Below are positions 54,971 to 63,747 of a DNA stretch of 64,000 nucleotides, in pieces; positions within the stretch are counted from its first letter, which is position 1; every line of letters begins with the position of its first letter. The notes beneath the pieces were generated by a model, which worked only from the letters and a program-made list of their open reading frames with translations, ran no database searches and was not told the origin of the DNA. The DNA is from Pseudomonas thivervalensis. Its GTDB lineage: Bacteria; Pseudomonadota; Gammaproteobacteria; Pseudomonadales; Pseudomonadaceae. Location of the stretch: contig NZ_LHVE01000008.1 of NCBI RefSeq assembly GCF_001269655.1, positions 1 to 64,000 of the forward strand, given 5' to 3'. A program made the translations under genes and the position numbers.

Positions 54971-55424
54971 ATCACTGATCCGGCTGATGGAAAGAAACCG
55001 CGCGTCAGCAATCCCCTGGCGCAGCGTTGTGCGCCAGGTTTTCAGGCGACACAAAGCGACTGCGCGAGGCGTCGCATGAGCAGTTATCGAAGTTTGGGCA
55101 GGGGATAAGTGACAAAAGAAGCGCGTGACAACGCCGGTCGCTCCGGCGTTCTTTGGCCGGTTGTCGAAGGTCTTTCTGGAAGGTGCACTGCAGGGTTCAT
55201 AGTGGCGGCTCGTTGTTGTTGTGGTTTGGAGTCCGTTGCCTGTGGGAGATATTTATCCAGGCGCATTAGGCTGACAAACCATTTTATGTCGACGTTTGAT
55301 GAGTTTTTCTCATTAATTCATCATCGGTTGAGAGGGTGAAAAGTCAATCAAATGTACTCATGTGTACATTTGGCAGTCATCCAAGTACATTCGCGTTACG
55401 CATTATTTAAAGAAGGTAAGCAGG
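54971..55424. other. Divergent regulatory region between permease and TetR genes
   Basis: 454 bp without a gene. It holds the start regions of two divergent transcripts, a perfect hairpin AACGCCGG/CCGGCGTT at 55130-55150 and the AAATGTAC operator at 55350-55371. A REP-like GTGGGAG fragment lies near 55238. No clear -35/-10 pairs. Confidence 0.5.
55350..55371. promoter_or_regulatory. Putative TetR operator
   Basis: AAATGTAC (55350-55357) and GTACATTT (55364-55371) are perfect inverted repeats 6 bp apart, 54 bp before the TetR start; a partial half-site (GTACATT) recurs near 55385. The adjacent TetR protein is the likely binder. Confidence 0.75.
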
Positions 55425-56129
55425 ATGCCCCAGGTAGGGAAGGCACGTGGCAAGGCCCAGGACGCAGGTTGGCGCGGCTCGCCGGAAGGCTGGCTGGAAG
55501 CGGCCTACGAGGCGTTGAAGGAGTCGGGCATCGATGCGGTTCGGGTCATGCCGCTGGCCAAGCGCCTGGGGTTATCGCGAACCAGCTTCTACTGGTTCTT
55601 CGAGGACCGCGAACAGCTGCTCGCCGCCTTGTTGTCACGCTGGCGGGAAACCAATACGGGGGGGCTGATACGGCAAAGTGAAAGTTATGCCGAAAGCATT
55701 TCCGAGGCGATCCTGAATGTGTTCGAGTGCTGGCTCAACCCGCAATTGTTCGACTCGCAATTCGAGTTCGCCGTGCGCAGCTGGGCGCTTCAGTCCGCTG
55801 AAGTGGCCCAGGAGGTGGCGGTCGTGGACGAGCAGCGAATGAACGCCCTGGCGAGCATGTTCAAGCGCTTTGGCTACGACAGTCAGGGGGCCGACGCACG
55901 GGCCCGAACGATCTACCTGACGCAGATCGGCTACATCACCATGAACACCACAGAGCTGATCACCGTGCGCTTCCAGCGCATCCCGCATTACGTGAGCATC
56001 TTCACCGGCAAAGTCCCCAAGCAGCGTGAACTGGATCGTTTCTACGGGAAGTTCGGCTATGCCGAAAAAGAGCCCGGGGTCTTTGTTCCTTTGACAGACA
56101 CGTTCGAAGGCCAGGCCGATGATCAATGA
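55425..56129 (+). CDS. TetR-family regulator of the betaine cluster
   Basis: 234 residues from ATG 55425, preceded by AAAGAAGG. TetR helix-turn-helix: GWLEAAYEALKESGIDAVRV, MPLAKRLGLSRTSFYWFFED, REQLLAALL. It is divergent from the transporter/oxygenase operon and overlaps the ProC-like gene by 11 bp. An inverted-repeat operator lies upstream. A longer frame to 55362 starts inside the operator. Confidence 0.88.
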   Translation: MPQVGKARGKAQDAGWRGSPEGWLEAAYEALKESGIDAVRVMPLAKRLGLSRTSFYWFFEDREQLLAALLSRWRETNTGGLIRQSESYAESISEAILNVFECWLNPQLFDSQFEFAVRSWALQSAEVAQEVAVVDEQRMNALASMFKRFGYDSQGADARARTIYLTQIGYITMNTTELITVRFQRIPHYVSIFTGKVPKQRELDRFYGKFGYAEKEPGVFVPLTDTFEGQADDQ

Positions 56130-56904
56130 CACCGTTGGGATCATTGGCGGCACCGGCTGGTTGGGAGGGGCGATTGCCGAGGCGGTCCTGGCGAAGGGAC
56201 TGGTGTCGGCGGGAAAACTGATCATTTCCAATCGCTCGGGCAAATATCCATTGGCGCAACAAGGTGCTTGCCTGGTCACGGACAACCAGGACCTGGTGGA
56301 TCGCAGCGACCTGGTGATCATCGCGGTTCGTCCCGAGCATTTCGCCAGTTTGCACATCAATGCGACGGGTAAAACGTTGATCTCCTTGATGGCCGGGATC
56401 ACGGCGCAGTCAATTACTGCAAAGACCTTGGCTTCAGCGGTCGTAAGGGCGATGCCCAACGCGGCGGTGGAGATCGGGCAGTCCTTTACGCCTTGGTATT
56501 GTTCGGGCGGGGTAGAGGCGACAACGAAAAGTCTCGTGCAGCGTTTGTTTGAATGTGTAGGCACTGCTGCCGAGGTCCAGGAAGAGGACTTCATCGATTA
56601 CCTCTCTGCGCTCTCGGGCACCGGCCCGGCCTTTCCGGCCTTGTTGATGACGGCGCTGGCCAATCAGGCGATGCTGGCCGGCATACCTGGGGACATCGCA
56701 CAGTTGGCGGCGAAAAATGTCGTGGTCAACAGCAGCCAGTTGCTGGCGAGCCACGATGCCCAGCAAATGATCGACGCCTTGGTGGCCTACCGGGGTGTCA
56801 CGGCCGCCGCCTTGCAGGTGATGAGACAGGGGGATTTCGACGAGCAGGTTGGAAGGGCGTTGCAGGCAGGTGCTGCGGTTGCTCGCAAGGGGCTTCAGGC
56901 CTGA
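56119..56904 (+). CDS. ProC-like (pyrroline-5-carboxylate reductase family) protein
   Basis: 261 residues. NAD(P)-binding start VGIIGGTGWLGGAIAEAVL and a helical C-terminal half (LSALSGTGPAFPALLMTAL, YRGVTAAALQVM) match the P5C reductase fold. The usual SPGGTT loop and the Thr of the C-terminal QT-type motif are replaced here, so the substrate may differ from pyrroline-5-carboxylate. It overlaps TetR by 11 bp and is linked to a Rieske demethylase, so an imino-acid or amine substrate is plausible. Confidence 0.8.
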   Translation: MINDTVGIIGGTGWLGGAIAEAVLAKGLVSAGKLIISNRSGKYPLAQQGACLVTDNQDLVDRSDLVIIAVRPEHFASLHINATGKTLISLMAGITAQSITAKTLASAVVRAMPNAAVEIGQSFTPWYCSGGVEATTKSLVQRLFECVGTAAEVQEEDFIDYLSALSGTGPAFPALLMTALANQAMLAGIPGDIAQLAAKNVVVNSSQLLASHDAQQMIDALVAYRGVTAAALQVMRQGDFDEQVGRALQAGAAVARKGLQA

Positions 56905-56921
56905 TAGAGGTTCGGGATACG

Positions 56922-56956
56922 AAAACGGCGCCGTCCTTGTGGAAGCGCCGTTTTTT
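56922..56956 (+). terminator. Intrinsic terminator after the ProC-like gene
   Basis: AAAACGGCGC (56922-56931) and GCGCCGTTTT (56945-56954) with a T6 run. It lies 17 bp past the stop, and works in both directions for the convergent DUF4142 gene. Confidence 0.9.
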
Positions 56957-56994
56957 CTTGAGCGAGTCCTGTGGCCGCTCAAGGGGGGGTGCCG

Positions 56995-57516
56995 TTACTT
57001 GCTTGGATGGGCCGCCTGAAGTTTCTTGGCTTCCTCCAGGTGGTGTTGCAGGGCCGGCAGCATCTTCTGGGCGAACGCCTTGAGTTCGGTGTTGCCAGCC
57101 TTCTTGTCGTCGGTAACGGTGTTGGCTTCTTTCTTGAACAGTTCGATGGTTTCTTCGTGGGCCTTGACCTGGTTGTTGGCGTAGGCCGCATCAAAGGATT
57201 CATCGCGCACCTCAAGGATTTTCTCCTTGGCTTTCTTCATCAGCGTGGTGTCGTCGGGTACTTCGATGTCATGTTTTTGCGCCAGCGCCTTCAACTCGTC
57301 ATTGGCCTTGGTGTGGTCGGTGATCATCGTGTTGGCGAACGCCTTGATGTCTGCCGATTGGCTCTTTTCCAAGGCCAGTTTGCTGGTTTCGATTTCCGCA
57401 ATGCCACCGACCGCCGCGCTGTCGACGAAGTCGTTGAAAGACGCGGCCCAGGCCATGCCCATGCTGGTGCTCAGGGCCACTGCCAGGCCGAGTTGACGCA
57501 GGATAAATGTGTCCAT
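56995..57516 (-). CDS. DUF4142 exported ferritin-like protein
   Basis: 173 residues from ATG 57516. Signal peptide ending in GMAWA, then a four-helix DUF4142 domain: SFNDFVDSAAVGGIAEIETS, AFANTMITDHTKANDELKAL, KVKAHEETIELFKKEAN-like helix (residues QVKAHEETIELFKKEA) and FAQKMLPALQHHLEEAKKL. DUF4142 proteins are periplasmic, found in envelope stress settings; function unknown. A longer in-frame start at 57603 lacks support. Next to a DUF465 gene that is divergent. Confidence 0.88.
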   Translation of the reverse strand: MDTFILRQLGLAVALSTSMGMAWAASFNDFVDSAAVGGIAEIETSKLALEKSQSADIKAFANTMITDHTKANDELKALAQKHDIEVPDDTTLMKKAKEKILEVRDESFDAAYANNQVKAHEETIELFKKEANTVTDDKKAGNTELKAFAQKMLPALQHHLEEAKKLQAAHPSK

Positions 57517-57733
57517 AGGTAAGTCTCCATCCACGTTGAACGAGCGATTCTTGTCGTCTCTGATCAATGGAGGGTTGCGCCCAGGCAAAGGTTTGATCGC
57601 CAAGCGATCCGGTACGACGAACGGTCACCGCTGGTCGGATTGACGGTCGACAGAACCCCGCCGACGAGGCCATCCTGATAATCGACGGGCGCTGCAAGAG
57701 CGTCTGCCATTGATCCACCAAAGGAGGTGTTCC

Positions 57734-57976
57734 ATGCCGGTGTCCCACGATTTGTGCCAGGATCTCAAATACACAAAAGATCAAATCCAGCAAAAACGCA
57801 GCGAGAATCCAAGGCTCGACTCGTTACTTCAAAAATACTCCCAACTTGATGCCGAGGTGGTCGACGCCGAGAAGCCGTCCTCCAGCGCGTTGCCCGATGA
57901 AGTCCTGGAGACGCTCAAGAAGAAGCGATTGCTGATCAAGGACGAGATCATGGCGCACATGCAGAGCAAGCCATAG
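57734..57976 (+). CDS. YdcH/DUF465-like small protein
   Basis: 80 residues: MPVSHDLCQDLKYTKDQIQQ, then a helical coiled coil with EVLETLKKKRLLIKDEIMAH. Matches the DUF465/YdcH-type family, cytoplasmic and of unknown function. The start at 57734 follows AAAGGAGGTG; an in-frame ATG at 57710 is weaker. Confidence 0.8.
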   Translation: MPVSHDLCQDLKYTKDQIQQKRSENPRLDSLLQKYSQLDAEVVDAEKPSSSALPDEVLETLKKKRLLIKDEIMAHMQSKP

Positions 57977-58001
57977 AACCGACTGCTAGTGAGGACTCTT
58001 G

Positions 58002-58121
58002 TGGCGAGGGAGCTTGCTCCCGCTGGGCTGCGATCTATCCGATGGCGATTGAGTCTAGAGAAAGATCAACTGATCGCAGGCTTCGCCAGCTCCTACAAAG
58101 CGGGAGCAATCCCTGGCCACG
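58002..58121. repeat. Composite REPIN (two REP families)
   Basis: Outer arms GTGGCGAGGGAGCTTGCTC (58002 on) and the degenerate CGGGAGCAATCCCTGGCCAC at the end; inside, GCGATCTATC and GATCGCAGGCTTCGCCAGC with TCCTAC belong to the GTAGGAGCTG family seen at 26489. One REP type appears to have inserted or been converted within the other. Confidence 0.7.
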
Positions 58122-58158
58122 AGAGGCGTCATACCAGGCAGGCCAGCAACACAAACCG

Positions 58159-59022
58159 TCAGGTCAAGGGATCCCAACGCTGCGACCAGTCGCTACCGGT
58201 CCTGACGATTTCTCGCAGCACTTCGAACGCTTGCTGCAATGCCGCCGAATCCCGGTCCCTGGAATACACCAGATAGGTCGGGTAGTTGAACTCCGGCGCC
58301 TTGGGCACCCGTTCCAGGATGCCGCTGTCCAGGTAGCTCTGCACGACCCGCGTGCGGAAGTAACCGCTGCCGCCGTTTTCCAGGATGTATTGCAGGGCCA
58401 GGGGGCCGAGGTTGAAGGTCACGGCGGCCTTGGCTTTATCTGGCAGCGCGGTGTCATGCTGGCGCCGGAAGTCGGCACTCCAGTCGATGTACACGTAGGG
58501 CTCGGGACGGGTGGCCAGGCGTACCAGGATGAGCTTTTCTTCCAGCAATTGTTCCACTTGCAGGCGCGGCCAGTATTCGGGCTGATAGACCACCGCCGCG
58601 TCCAGCAGGCCCAGTTCCAACTGTTGCAGCAGTTTCTCGCCGTCGCGGATGTCCATGCGCAGGGCATGGCCGGGGATCTTCTGGCGCAGTTCGCCGGCCC
58701 AGGCGAGCATCAAGGGGTTGCACAGGCTGACCTCGCCCCCCAGGTGCAAGACGTTGCGATAGCCCTCGGGCAGCGGCAGGTCCCGGCGGGCCGCTTCCCA
58801 GGTCTGCACGAGCTGGTTGGCGTAGACCACAAAGGCCTCGCCGTCGGCGGTCAGGCGCGCGCCGGCACGGTTGCGCACGAACAGCGCGCAGCCGAGCTGG
58901 CTTTCGAGCTTCTGGACCCGGGCGGTGATCGCCGTCTGGGTCACGTGCAGCTTTTCGGCCGCTGCGGCGAGGCTGCCGTGGCGGACGATTTCCAGGAAGG
59001 TGCGGGCGAGGTCGATGTCCAT
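58159..59022 (-). CDS. LysR-family transcriptional regulator
   Basis: 287 residues from ATG 59022. LysR helix-turn-helix DLARTFLEIVRHGSLAAAAE, KLHVTQTAITARVQKLESQL; inducer domain follows (EKLLQQLELGLLDAAVVYQP, GPLALQYILENGGSGYF). It lies downstream of a REPIN after the HoxX-like gene. Its target is unknown. A longer start at 59085 is upstream of conserved residues. Confidence 0.9.
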   Translation of the reverse strand: MDIDLARTFLEIVRHGSLAAAAEKLHVTQTAITARVQKLESQLGCALFVRNRAGARLTADGEAFVVYANQLVQTWEAARRDLPLPEGYRNVLHLGGEVSLCNPLMLAWAGELRQKIPGHALRMDIRDGEKLLQQLELGLLDAAVVYQPEYWPRLQVEQLLEEKLILVRLATRPEPYVYIDWSADFRRQHDTALPDKAKAAVTFNLGPLALQYILENGGSGYFRTRVVQSYLDSGILERVPKAPEFNYPTYLVYSRDRDSAALQQAFEVLREIVRTGSDWSQRWDPLT

Positions 59023-59093
59023 GTTCAGGCCGATGCGGGGGAAGCGGGCATTGTAAGAGCTGCCGCGCCTCCCTGATACCGTCATGCTGTTCC

Positions 59094-59223
59094 GTGGCGA
59101 GGGAGCTTGCTCCCGCTGGGCTGCGCAGCAGCCCTAAGGCAGTGAACTCATTCTTCCTGGCACACCGAGTTGGCTGACTTAGGGGCCGCTTCGCAGCCCA
59201 GCGGGAGCAAGCTCCCTCGCCAC
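59094..59223. repeat. REPIN, GTGGCGAGGGAGC family
   Basis: Left REP GTGGCGAGGGAGCTTGCTC with CTGGGCTGCG and right REP CGCAGCCCAGCGGGAGC with CTCGCCAC in inverted orientation. It fills most of the 248-bp gap between the HoxX-like gene end and the LysR start. Confidence 0.85.
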
Positions 59224-59270
59224 AGGGCCATCTTCTTCTTGAGTAAACAGTATCGTCTCGATGCCGGCTG

Positions 59271-60989
59271 TTATTGGACGGCTTGGGCCTGGGCTGCCCG
59301 CGCCCAAGGCGCAACCAGGCGTTCCGGCGTACGGCAGGCCTTGTGCTTGAAGACGAAACGATGGCACTTGTCGGCGAAGCCGTGGCGATTGTCCACCATG
59401 TCGCGGCGCATCTGTGCGAGTTCGTCTTCGCGACACGCCTGGATCGCCGACAGGCTCCGTTCGGCCTTGCGCACCCGGATGCTTTCATAGGTCGGCTCGA
59501 GCAACGCGCGGTTGGCCCGTTGCAGCAGCCACAGACCGAACTCGTCGGGGCAGCGCGGGCCGATCTCCCGGACCATGCCGTAGCGCAACGCCTGGAGGGC
59601 GCTGATGGGCAGGCAGTCCTGGGTGAGTTTCCAGGCCATGTCCGGACCGACCGCCCGGGGCAGGCTGTAGGTCCAGTATTCAGAGCCGTACAGGCCCATG
59701 GTCGCGTAGTGGGGGTTGAGCACGATGTCGCGGCGCGCCAGCACGATATCGGCGGCCAGGGCCAGCATCACACCACCGGCCCCGGCGTTCCCCGTCAGGC
59801 CGCTGACCACCAGTTGCCGGGCGCTGAACAACTCCAGGCAGACATCGTCGATCGCCTGTATGTTGGCCCAGGCTTCCAGGCCGGGTTCGGCGGCGGCCTG
59901 GATCACGTTCAGGTGCACGCCGTTGGAAAAGCTGCCGCGCCCACCACGGATCAATAGCACCTGGGTATCCCGGGATTTGGCCCAGCGCAATGCCGCCACC
60001 AGGCGCTGGCATTGTTCAGTGCTCATCGCCCCGTTATAGAACTCGAACGTCAGTTCCCCGACATGGCCACATTCGCGGTAGCGGATGGGTTGATAGGGCT
60101 CGTTGCTGAATGGCTGCCGAGCCAGGCAACTGTCGAGCACCGGGACGCCTTCGAGGCGGTTCGACAGGACATGGCGCGCCGGGCGCTTGAAGGTCTGTTC
60201 GCCGGGTTTCGGCTTGCGGCGCAGGGCGCCAATCCACAGGCTTGCGTCCCCGGTTGCCACCAGCACCGCATCGTCCCGCACGGCCAGCAGTTCGCCGGGC
60301 AGGCCGTGGCGAACGTCCGGATGGGCGTCGTACAGGTAAAACTGTTCGCCGGCCAGGCTGGCGAGCGCGCCGGGTTGACCGTCCGCGGCGTCGATGCAGC
60401 GCTGGATGAAACCGCTGCTGTCGTGCCAACTGAAGCTGCGATCATCCTGGGTCATGTTCGGTTGCAGGCGTCCGATCACGTCAGGGCGATCATAGTCCAG
60501 CGGCGCCGGGACGAAACCGTCGCCGTGTTTTTCCACGACCTCGCGAATGCAACGAATGGCCGCGTCGCTGACCAGGCCGTTATACAGCTCCGATTTGCGC
60601 AGGCCCTTGGGCAGGTCGAATTCGCACGTGGCCCAGATGGGCCCGGCATCCATTTCCTCCACCGCCTGCAAGGCGGTGACGCCCCAGCGCTCGGGCTGCC
60701 GGGTGATCGCCCAGTCCAGGGCACTGGCACCGCGATCGCCGACAATCCCGGGATGAATGATCACCACCGGGCGCCGTGGGTTGCGCCACAGCTGCTCGGG
60801 TACGCGGTCCTTGAGAAATGGGCAGATCACCAGGTCGGCGCCGCTTTCTTCGATTTGTCGGCAGACCGACGCCGCGTCGGTGAACAGCACCACGCTGGGG
60901 CGGTAGCCGGCCTCGCGCAGGTCCAGCCAGGTGCGTTGGGTCAGGCCGTTGAATGCGCTGGACAGCAGAACGATTTTCAGTGGGGGCAT
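59271..60989 (-). CDS. HoxX-like formyltransferase / enoyl-CoA hydratase fusion
   Basis: 572 residues from ATG 60989 (AAGGAAGAGAGG upstream). Residues 1-200 are a formyl-THF-dependent transferase domain with VVIIHPGIVGDRGASALDWA (HPG at 79-81). Residues about 320-520 are a crotonase domain: IRGGRGSFSNGVHLNVI, NAGAGGVMLALAADIV and YSLPRAVGPDMAWKL. HoxX makes CO for O2-tolerant [NiFe]-hydrogenase active sites from formyl-CoA, but no hydrogenase gene is in the window, so it may serve another formyl reaction. Confidence 0.8.
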   Translation of the reverse strand: MPPLKIVLLSSAFNGLTQRTWLDLREAGYRPSVVLFTDAASVCRQIEESGADLVICPFLKDRVPEQLWRNPRRPVVIIHPGIVGDRGASALDWAITRQPERWGVTALQAVEEMDAGPIWATCEFDLPKGLRKSELYNGLVSDAAIRCIREVVEKHGDGFVPAPLDYDRPDVIGRLQPNMTQDDRSFSWHDSSGFIQRCIDAADGQPGALASLAGEQFYLYDAHPDVRHGLPGELLAVRDDAVLVATGDASLWIGALRRKPKPGEQTFKRPARHVLSNRLEGVPVLDSCLARQPFSNEPYQPIRYRECGHVGELTFEFYNGAMSTEQCQRLVAALRWAKSRDTQVLLIRGGRGSFSNGVHLNVIQAAAEPGLEAWANIQAIDDVCLELFSARQLVVSGLTGNAGAGGVMLALAADIVLARRDIVLNPHYATMGLYGSEYWTYSLPRAVGPDMAWKLTQDCLPISALQALRYGMVREIGPRCPDEFGLWLLQRANRALLEPTYESIRVRKAERSLSAIQACREDELAQMRRDMVDNRHGFADKCHRFVFKHKACRTPERLVAPWARAAQAQAVQ

Positions 60990-61139
60990 GAGCCTCTCTT
61001 CCTTGAGATGAGCAGGCACAGGCTCCCGATGAGCCGTCCCTGGCCTTGATGGAAGCGCTACGTTAGCGGTTGGAGGACGAGCGGGAACTGACAGGGGTCA
61101 AGGTTGTGTGCGGTGCGAAATCAAGAAGAGGCAAAAACA

Positions 61140-61166
61140 CGAATCCCGCCACGGGGGCGGGATTCG
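61140..61166 (-). terminator. Intrinsic terminator after the SCP2 gene
   Basis: CGAATCCCGCC (61140-61150) and GGCGGGATTCG (61156-61166) form an 11-bp stem; on the minus strand it is followed by GTTTTTG. It separates the SCP2/phosphatase pair from the HoxX-like gene in the 216-bp gap. Confidence 0.88.
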
Positions 61167-61205
61167 TTTGCAATCGAAAGGCTCGCGAAGCACGCGAGCG
61201 CAGTC

Positions 61206-61520
61206 TCAGCTTGGGAACAGCTCGGACAGTTTCATGGCCAGCATCATGTCGCCTTCGGCGCGCAGCTTGCCGCCCATGAACGCTTGCATGCCGTCGGTGC
61301 TGCCATCGACGATGCCTTCGAGGGTCTCGCCGTCCATCACCAGGGTCACCTGGGCGTCCGGGTTTTCACCTTCCTGCAGTTCGCAGGTGCTGTCCTTGAC
61401 GATCAGCGAGAAATTCTTGGTATCGTCGATGCGGAAACCGAATACCAGGTCCAGGCCGGCAGCGGCGGCTGGGTTGAACTTGGCTTTCATGGCTTGTACG
61501 GCGTCGGCTACGGAGGTCAT
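61206..61520 (-). CDS. SCP2 sterol-transfer-family protein
   Basis: 104 residues: MTSVADAVQAMKAKFNPAAA, then VFGFRIDDTKNFSLIVKDST, VTLVMDGETLEGIVDGST and GGKLRAEGDMMLAMKLSELF, an SCP2 lipid-binding domain. In bacteria such proteins bind hydrophobic ligands (often acyl-CoA-like). It lies 51 bp downstream of the phosphatase on the same strand, probably one transcript. Confidence 0.92.
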   Translation of the reverse strand: MTSVADAVQAMKAKFNPAAAAGLDLVFGFRIDDTKNFSLIVKDSTCELQEGENPDAQVTLVMDGETLEGIVDGSTDGMQAFMGGKLRAEGDMMLAMKLSELFPS

Positions 61521-61571
61521 GGTTTCGATCCTTATTTGGGTGGTACAGCAAGGGTCTACAGTAATCCGGAC

Positions 61572-62282
61572 TCAGCGAAAGGTGATGAGGTCCGGGGCCT
61601 TCAACAGTTGCAGGTGGGCATGGCTGTTGAAGGAAGCCAGGGCCACCTCGCGACCCCTGAATTTCAGGTGGTTGAGCGAGGTGTTGACGATTTGCCAGTT
61701 CAGTTCGAAGGCCTGTCGGGCGGGTATCTGGGTGATCAGGTGGAGCAGGGCGGTGATGGTGCCGCCGGAAGTGAAGACGGCGATCTTATGGCTGTTATCA
61801 GCTTGTTCCAGGATGCGCTGCAGGCCCGCCTGGACCCGCTCGACGAACCCCAGCCAGCTTTCGAGACCGGGCGGATCATACCGGCCGCTGAGCCAGCGCT
61901 CGACGATCAGCGCAAAGATACGCTGGAATTCGGCGCGGTTCTGCGCGGCGTTGCGCAGGACATGCAGGGCCTCGGGTTCCTGGGGGAGCATGTCCGGCAG
62001 CAGGGCACGAATGACTGCATCGGCGTCGAACTCGTTGAACGCAGCGTCGATTTCCAGCTCGGGAACCGGCATTCCGGCGGCGGACATCTGGCCCAGCGCA
62101 CCGGTGGCGGTATCCTGCTGGCGACGCAAGTCACCCGAGAGGCAGCGATCGAATACGACTCCGAGCTCGGCGAGGTGGCCGCCAAGCACTTGTGCCTGGC
62201 GGACGCCATTGGGCGAGAGGACATCGTAGTCGTCCGCACCAAAGGAGGCCTGGCCATGTCGAATCAGATAGATACTGCCCAC
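61572..62282 (-). CDS. Histidine phosphatase family protein
   Basis: 236 residues from GTG 62282 (GSIYLIRHGQASFGADDY). The RHG box gives the catalytic phosphohistidine; the second His is in the VFTSGGTITALLHLI region. Acts on a phosphoester; substrate unknown. The longer frame upstream to 62495 lacks similarity to phosphatases and overlaps the divergent sohB promoter. Upstream of the SCP2 gene, co-oriented. Confidence 0.88.
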   Translation of the reverse strand: MGSIYLIRHGQASFGADDYDVLSPNGVRQAQVLGGHLAELGVVFDRCLSGDLRRQQDTATGALGQMSAAGMPVPELEIDAAFNEFDADAVIRALLPDMLPQEPEALHVLRNAAQNRAEFQRIFALIVERWLSGRYDPPGLESWLGFVERVQAGLQRILEQADNSHKIAVFTSGGTITALLHLITQIPARQAFELNWQIVNTSLNHLKFRGREVALASFNSHAHLQLLKAPDLITFR

Positions 62283-62508
62283 GTCCGCGTCATCCCGGTA
62301 CGTTGAAGGTTTGGCGAGGTTATGGGGATGGCGGTGAGCTGTCAATGAAAAAACATACGCTTGTTTGAAATGTCCGTTATAGCCTTGTCCTGTCTCGCTC
62401 GCGTCAAGGTAACCATAGGTTTCTTGGCTGGTCGCGACGCAGGCGCATGGGTATGCTGGGGCCGTTACGCGCCTGCGTTCAGTGGCGCATTGCATTTAAG
62501 GAGTTGCT

Positions 62509-63540
62509 GTGGAGTTTTTCATCGAGTACGCCGGTTTCCTGGCCAAGACTGTGACGCTGGTGATCGCCATCCTGGTGGTGCTGGCCAGTTTTGCTGCGCT
62601 GCGCAGCAAAGGGCGGCGCAAGTCGGCCGGCCAGTTGCAGGTGAGCAAACTCAACGATTTCTACAAGGGCTTGCGCGAGCGCCTGGAACAGACGCTGCTG
62701 GACAAGGATCAGCTCAAGGCCTTGCGCAAGGCCGAAGGCAAGGCTGAAAAGGCCGGGAAGAAAAACAAGGACAAGCCGGCGGCCAAGCCCCGGGTGTTCG
62801 TGCTGGACTTCGACGGTGACATCAAGGCCTCGGCCACCGAGAGCCTGCGTCATGAAATCACCGCGTTGCTGACCCTGGCGACGCCGAAGGATGAAGTGGT
62901 GCTGCGCCTGGAAAGTGGCGGCGGCATGGTCCATAGCTATGGCCTGGCCTCGTCGCAACTGGCGCGGATCCGTCAGGCCGGCGTGCCGCTGACTGTCTGC
63001 ATCGACAAGGTGGCGGCCAGTGGTGGCTACATGATGGCGTGCATCGGCGAGAAGATCATCAGCGCGCCCTTCGCGATCCTGGGCTCCATTGGCGTCGTCG
63101 CGCAATTGCCCAACGTCAACCGGCTGCTGAAGAAACACGACATCGATTTCGAAGTATTGACGGCTGGTGAATACAAACGCACGTTGACGGTGTTCGGCGA
63201 AAATACCGAGAAGGGCCGGGAGAAATTCCAGGAGGACCTGGACATCACCCACGAACTGTTCAAGAACTTCGTGTCCAACTATCGCCCGCAATTGGCAATC
63301 GATGAAGTGGCGACCGGTGAAGTCTGGCTGGGTGTCGCGGCGCTGGACAAGCGCTTGGTGGATGAGCTGAAAACCAGCGACGAGTACTTGGCCGAACGGG
63401 CCAAGGGCGCCGATCTGTACCACCTGCACTACGCCGAACGCAAAAGCCTGCAGGAACGCATCGGCATGGCGGCCAGCAGTTCGGTGGATCGTGTGCTGCT
63501 CAATTGGTGGAGCCGCCTGACCCAGCAGCGGTTCTGGTAA
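62509..63540 (+). CDS. sohB: Inner-membrane protease SohB
   Basis: 343 residues from a GTG at 62509 with AAGGAG before it. N-terminal membrane anchor (AGFLAKTVTLVIAILVVLAS) then a soluble S49 peptidase domain: RVFVLDFDGDIKAS, SGGGMVHSYGLASSQL, KVAASGGYMMACIG (nucleophile-region GG motif), ILGSIGVVAQLPN and the general-base Lys in GEYKRTLT. A SppA-like envelope protease on the periplasmic side. Divergent from the phosphatase. Confidence 0.93.
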   Translation: MEFFIEYAGFLAKTVTLVIAILVVLASFAALRSKGRRKSAGQLQVSKLNDFYKGLRERLEQTLLDKDQLKALRKAEGKAEKAGKKNKDKPAAKPRVFVLDFDGDIKASATESLRHEITALLTLATPKDEVVLRLESGGGMVHSYGLASSQLARIRQAGVPLTVCIDKVAASGGYMMACIGEKIISAPFAILGSIGVVAQLPNVNRLLKKHDIDFEVLTAGEYKRTLTVFGENTEKGREKFQEDLDITHELFKNFVSNYRPQLAIDEVATGEVWLGVAALDKRLVDELKTSDEYLAERAKGADLYHLHYAERKSLQERIGMAASSSVDRVLLNWWSRLTQQRFW

Positions 63541-63573
63541 TCCGAAGGCCGCAGAGTCACCGCCAACCCCTTT

Positions 63574-63663
63574 GTGGGAGCGAGCTTGCTCGCGATGACG
63601 GCCGTCCATCTGGCATCGAGGCAAGCTGACCCACCGCTATCGCGGGCAGGCTCGCTCCCACAG
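63574..63663. repeat. REPIN, GTGGGAGC family
   Basis: GTGGGAGCGAGCTTGCTC with GCGATGACGGC and the inverted CGCTATCGCGGGCAGGCTC to CTCCCAC arm. It lies between sohB and the terminator at 63698, in the 207-bp gap. Confidence 0.85.
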
Positions 63664-63697
63664 TAGGCCCGAAGTGGATTCAAGACGCCGAAAACAC

Positions 63698-63735
63698 AAA
63701 AGCCCTGAACCGGCACACCCGGATCAGGGCTTTTT
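63698..63735. terminator. Bidirectional terminator between sohB and DUF934
   Basis: AAAAGCCCTGA (63698-63708) pairs with TCAGGGCTTTT (63724-63734), with inner CCGG/CCGG in the loop region. T-runs on both sides serve sohB and the convergent DUF934 gene. Confidence 0.92.
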
Positions 63736-63747
63736 GTGTATCAGGTT

